Shown: positions 62,224-64,000 of the stretch, in pieces
How the letters are laid out: each line of letters opens with the position of its first letter
Position numbering within the stretch: position 1 is the first letter of the stretch
Assembly: GCA_030836185.1 (NCBI GenBank)
Contig: JAURQH010000031.1
Span: 62,001 to 126,000 of the forward strand
From: Planctomycetota bacterium
GTDB lineage: Bacteria > Planctomycetota > Planctomycetia > Planctomycetales > Planctomycetaceae
Reading direction: 5' to 3'
DNA length: 64,000 nt
Notes under the pieces: model-generated
The model's input: only the letters and a program-made list of their open reading frames with translations
What the model was told of the DNA's origin: nothing
The model's database searches: none
Position numbers and translations under genes: made by a program

Positions 62224-63570
62224 CTAGTGGCCGCAGGTGCTGCAATGTCCGCATGCAGATTCACAAGTTGAGACACAGACCTTTTTGGTACGAGTCTCGG
62301 GAACCATTTTGCAAACTTTGACTTCCACCTGTTTTTCGACGGTATAAGGAACCATCACAGTGCAGGTTTCAGTGACATCCTCAGCGACACAGTCGTAAAC
62401 ACAAACTTCGTATTCGACCGTTTCGGTATGAGGAATGGCAACACAGTATTCGACAGTGCGCGTTGCTTCAGAGGTTTCGTAATCGGTTACGGAGCAAGTC
62501 CGTTCACGTTCTTCACAAACCCATTCACAAACTTCGTACTCACACTCGACCTGGCTTTCTTCGTAGTGACAGACTTTGACAGTTTTCTTGTGCATTTCAG
62601 GCTTACAAACAGTGACCTGATACTCACAAGGTTCTTCGTACGTTTCGTAACTGCATTCCTGCACAGTTTTCTTGCGCATTTCTGGTTTGCAGACCGTCAC
62701 TTCGTACTCATAAGTTTCTGTGTGACATTTCTGCTCGTAAGCGGTGTACTCTTTTTCTTTGGTGACGATTTTTGGCACCCAGACTTTGCAGACTTTTGTA
62801 CAGACGGGAGCACACGAGTTACAGCCACCACACTTGGAGTCACATGGGTCGCAGCCAGTGCTACAAGGTTTCGCAGCGATTTGACGCTCTTCCCAATGGC
62901 CTTCATCAACACAAACAGTGCAGGTTTTGGGAACAGCTACACATTCTGTGACAACACGTGTGCCGGTGCGTGTTTCGGTGTGAGGAACCATGATGCAGTA
63001 TTCGACTTCACGTTCTGTGGTGACTGGTTTGCACATGACGCGAGTTCCCTTGCGGGTTTCGGTATGTGGAACCATGACACAGTATTCGACCTCTTTCTGG
63101 GTCCAGACTGGTGTGCAGACCGTTTTGGTCCCTTTGACAGTCTTGGTGTGAGGGACAGCAACCATGTACTTTTCAGTCACTTCGCGAGTCACAGGAGTGC
63201 AGACTGTATAAGTCTCTTCACGAGTCCGTGTTTCGGTTGTGTAAGTGGTACACTCGCGAGTTTTCTTTTCCATTCGTGGAACCATTTTATGAACGGTTCG
63301 AGTGTAAGTCTTCTCTTCAGGTTTGTACTCGGTGCAGTGAACCGTTTTTGTGACAGTTTCCCATGTAGGGACCATCACGGTACATTCCACTTCCTGGTAA
63401 ACAGGCTCGCATTTGACGGGAGCACAGCAGGTGGCAGGGGCCGCTTCTACGACACAGGGTGCCGGTTGGCAACATTTACTCTTTTTGGCGTGTCCGCAGA
63501 AAAGACCCGCGGATGCCTGGGTTCCGATCATGGCAGTCAGTGCCACGATCACAAAGCTCAGCTTCTTCAT
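62224..63570 (-). CDS. Cysteine-rich YTV-repeat wall protein
   Basis: A 448-residue protein from ATG 63570, with AAGGAAC about 7 bases upstream; the open frame extends further but is not signal-like. Signal peptide KKLSFVIVALTAMIGTQASAG. The mature protein is a string of related units of about 28 residues, with Tyr/Thr/Val-rich strands and regularly spaced Cys: VEYCVMVPHTETRKGTR, then MCKPVTTERE, and TVCKPEMRKKTVQECSYE. More than 40 Cys are present. This matches the YTV family of Rhodopirellula and relatives, cysteine-rich proteins of the proteinaceous cell envelope. Extensive disulfide cross-linking is inferred. A strong terminator follows. Confidence 0.88.
   Translation of the reverse strand: MKKLSFVIVALTAMIGTQASAGLFCGHAKKSKCCQPAPCVVEAAPATCCAPVKCEPVYQEVECTVMVPTWETVTKTVHCTEYKPEEKTYTRTVHKMVPRMEKKTRECTTYTTETRTREETYTVCTPVTREVTEKYMVAVPHTKTVKGTKTVCTPVWTQKEVEYCVMVPHTETRKGTRVMCKPVTTEREVEYCIMVPHTETRTGTRVVTECVAVPKTCTVCVDEGHWEERQIAAKPCSTGCDPCDSKCGGCNSCAPVCTKVCKVWVPKIVTKEKEYTAYEQKCHTETYEYEVTVCKPEMRKKTVQECSYETYEEPCEYQVTVCKPEMHKKTVKVCHYEESQVECEYEVCEWVCEERERTCSVTDYETSEATRTVEYCVAIPHTETVEYEVCVYDCVAEDVTETCTVMVPYTVEKQVEVKVCKMVPETRTKKVCVSTCESACGHCSTCGH
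62579..62746. repeat. 84-bp tandem repeat, two units, in the YTV gene
   Basis: The plus-strand text starting ACAGTTTTCTTG at 62579 recurs at 62663, an 84-base (28-codon) period. The units encode TVCKPEMHKKTV and TVCKPEMRKKTV with following strands. Unit boundaries are arbitrary. Confidence 0.75.
62973..63224. repeat. 84-bp tandem repeat, three units, in the YTV gene
   Basis: TTTCGGTGTGAGG at 62973, TTTCGGTATGTGG at 63057 and the related TCTTGGTGTGAGG at 63141 are exactly 84 bases apart. Each unit encodes 28 residues containing VPHTxT and G-T-R/K. The same period as the other repeat in this gene indicates growth by tandem duplication. Confidence 0.8.
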
Positions 63571-63860
63571 GTGATGTTCCTTCAAAAGATGATTGAAATC
63601 GAGGTGATGAGAGTCGAAATTCGGGTGATTGTCGCGGGAGTGTGATGGCTGTATCCGGTTGACTTCTATAATAGCGTTCAACTTGAGAATTAAAATGCGA
63701 TATCTGGATAAAATGGGATGAGATGGCGAATGAACACAAATTTAACGGTGAGATCGATTGGTGGAGGTCTAAATGCAGACTTTTGCTTGCATCCTGTCGA
63801 GAGTACCCTGTATTTTAAGCCTCTCCTTCAAATTGGCGAATCCGAACTACTTAACTCATT

Positions 63861-64000
63861 ATGAACTTGGAAGATATGACTCATCAAAGCGTGAAATTTG
63901 GACTGATTGGATTCGGAGCGTGGGGTGGCTGTCATGCGAACGCCATCAATGTGACAGAGGGGGCTGAGATTGTCGCAATTGCCGTCCGTTCTGAGGAATC
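63861..64000 (+). CDS. Gfo/Idh/MocA-like oxidoreductase, 5' end only
   Basis: The frame starts at ATG 63861, or ATG 63876 with GGAAG just before it, and runs off the window. The visible ~46 residues form the first Rossmann unit: VKFGLIGFGAWGGCHANAI with the dinucleotide-binding G-x-G-x-x-G pattern, then EIVAIAVRSEE. This opening is typical of Gfo/Idh/MocA oxidoreductases; other Rossmann dehydrogenases are possible. No signal peptide is seen, so this one is probably cytoplasmic, unlike the Tat-exported relative at 53345. It is divergent from the YTV gene. Confidence 0.75.
   Translation, partial: MNLEDMTHQSVKFGLIGFGAWGGCHANAINVTEGAEIVAIAVRSEE

Noticed and set aside
62428-63645. 405-codon open frame on the plus strand opposite the YTV gene
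   Set aside because: It mirrors the YTV gene. The 84-bp repeats lack stops in this antisense frame, so the openness repeats itself. The product is Phe/Asp/His-rich with no signal or family, while the minus strand has a proper signal peptide, ribosome site and terminator.
1-64000. CRISPR arrays, tRNA or rRNA genes
   Set aside because: No direct repeats with regular unique spacers were seen; the only regular repeats are coding (YTV gene). No tRNA T-arm-like sequence with a matching cloverleaf and no rRNA segment was recognised by eye. A tRNAscan/Infernal run would settle it.

Overview
The window reads as a chromosome segment from a planctomycete (Planctomycetota, probably Planctomycetaceae-like; genus not resolvable). 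There is no rRNA or tRNA gene to settle taxonomy. The assignment rests on gene content: a cysteine-rich YTV-type wall protein, a type II secretion operon with an oversized secretin, a Ser/Thr kinase with DWG instead of DFG and a fused sensor region, a secreted sulfatase, a Tat-exported Gfo/Idh/MocA oxidoreductase, a deoxyhypusine-synthase-like enzyme, and secreted proteins with Gly-rich/acidic C-termini. Base composition looks close to 50 % GC.

Layout. 1-12.4 kb: a plus-strand type II secretion operon with pseudopilins H (partial), I, J and K, a GspL/PilM-like protein, a GspM-like fusion protein, a giant secretin, a lipoprotein and a BON-like exported protein. 12.3-23 kb: a membrane-anchored MutS-like ATPase, the MoxR-DUF58 pair, a gamma-glutamylcyclotransferase-like gene next to the deoxyhypusine-synthase-like gene, tadA, a frameshifted receptor kinase, and a PQQ-propeller lipoprotein. 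23-34.4 kb: leuB, a secreted protein gene split by an in-frame TGA, gltX, a stand-alone LigD-phosphoesterase-like gene, glnA behind a near-consensus sigma-54 promoter, uvrB, and an epimerase. 34.7-38.6 kb: an operon encoding a TonB-like-anchored VWA protein, a TPR-like exported protein, ExbB and two ExbDs. 38.6-42.4 kb: a gene-poor, repeat-bearing accessory stretch with an Lgt-like gene and what looks like the 3' remnant of a PQQ/EF-hand protein gene. 42.4-50.9 kb: nuoHJKLMN (no nuoI), with a very His-rich NuoL. 50.9-64 kb: mostly independent genes, including an esterase, MEKHLA and VOC proteins, oxidoreductase, lipoprotein metalloprotease, D-threonine-aldolase-like enzyme, KaiC-like ATPase, sulfatase, MFS transporter and the YTV protein. 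A second Gfo/Idh/MocA gene runs off the end.

How the parts work together. Several loci concern the envelope: type II secretion, energised ExbB/ExbD transport of force or signal, lipoproteins, YTV wall protein and exported catabolic enzymes (sulfatase, esterase, oxidoreductase). The nuo cluster supplies the membrane arm of complex I. The remainder is housekeeping: nitrogen assimilation (glnA), leucine synthesis (leuB), translation (gltX, tadA) and DNA repair (uvrB).

Most unusual items: the VWA-ExbB-ExbD-ExbD operon, whose VWA protein has a TonB-like Ser-x3-His anchor; a GspM-Ig-GspC-like fusion; two genes apparently broken by one change each (frameshift in the kinase, in-frame TGA in the secreted protein); the His-rich NuoL; and 84-bp tandem repeats in the YTV gene.
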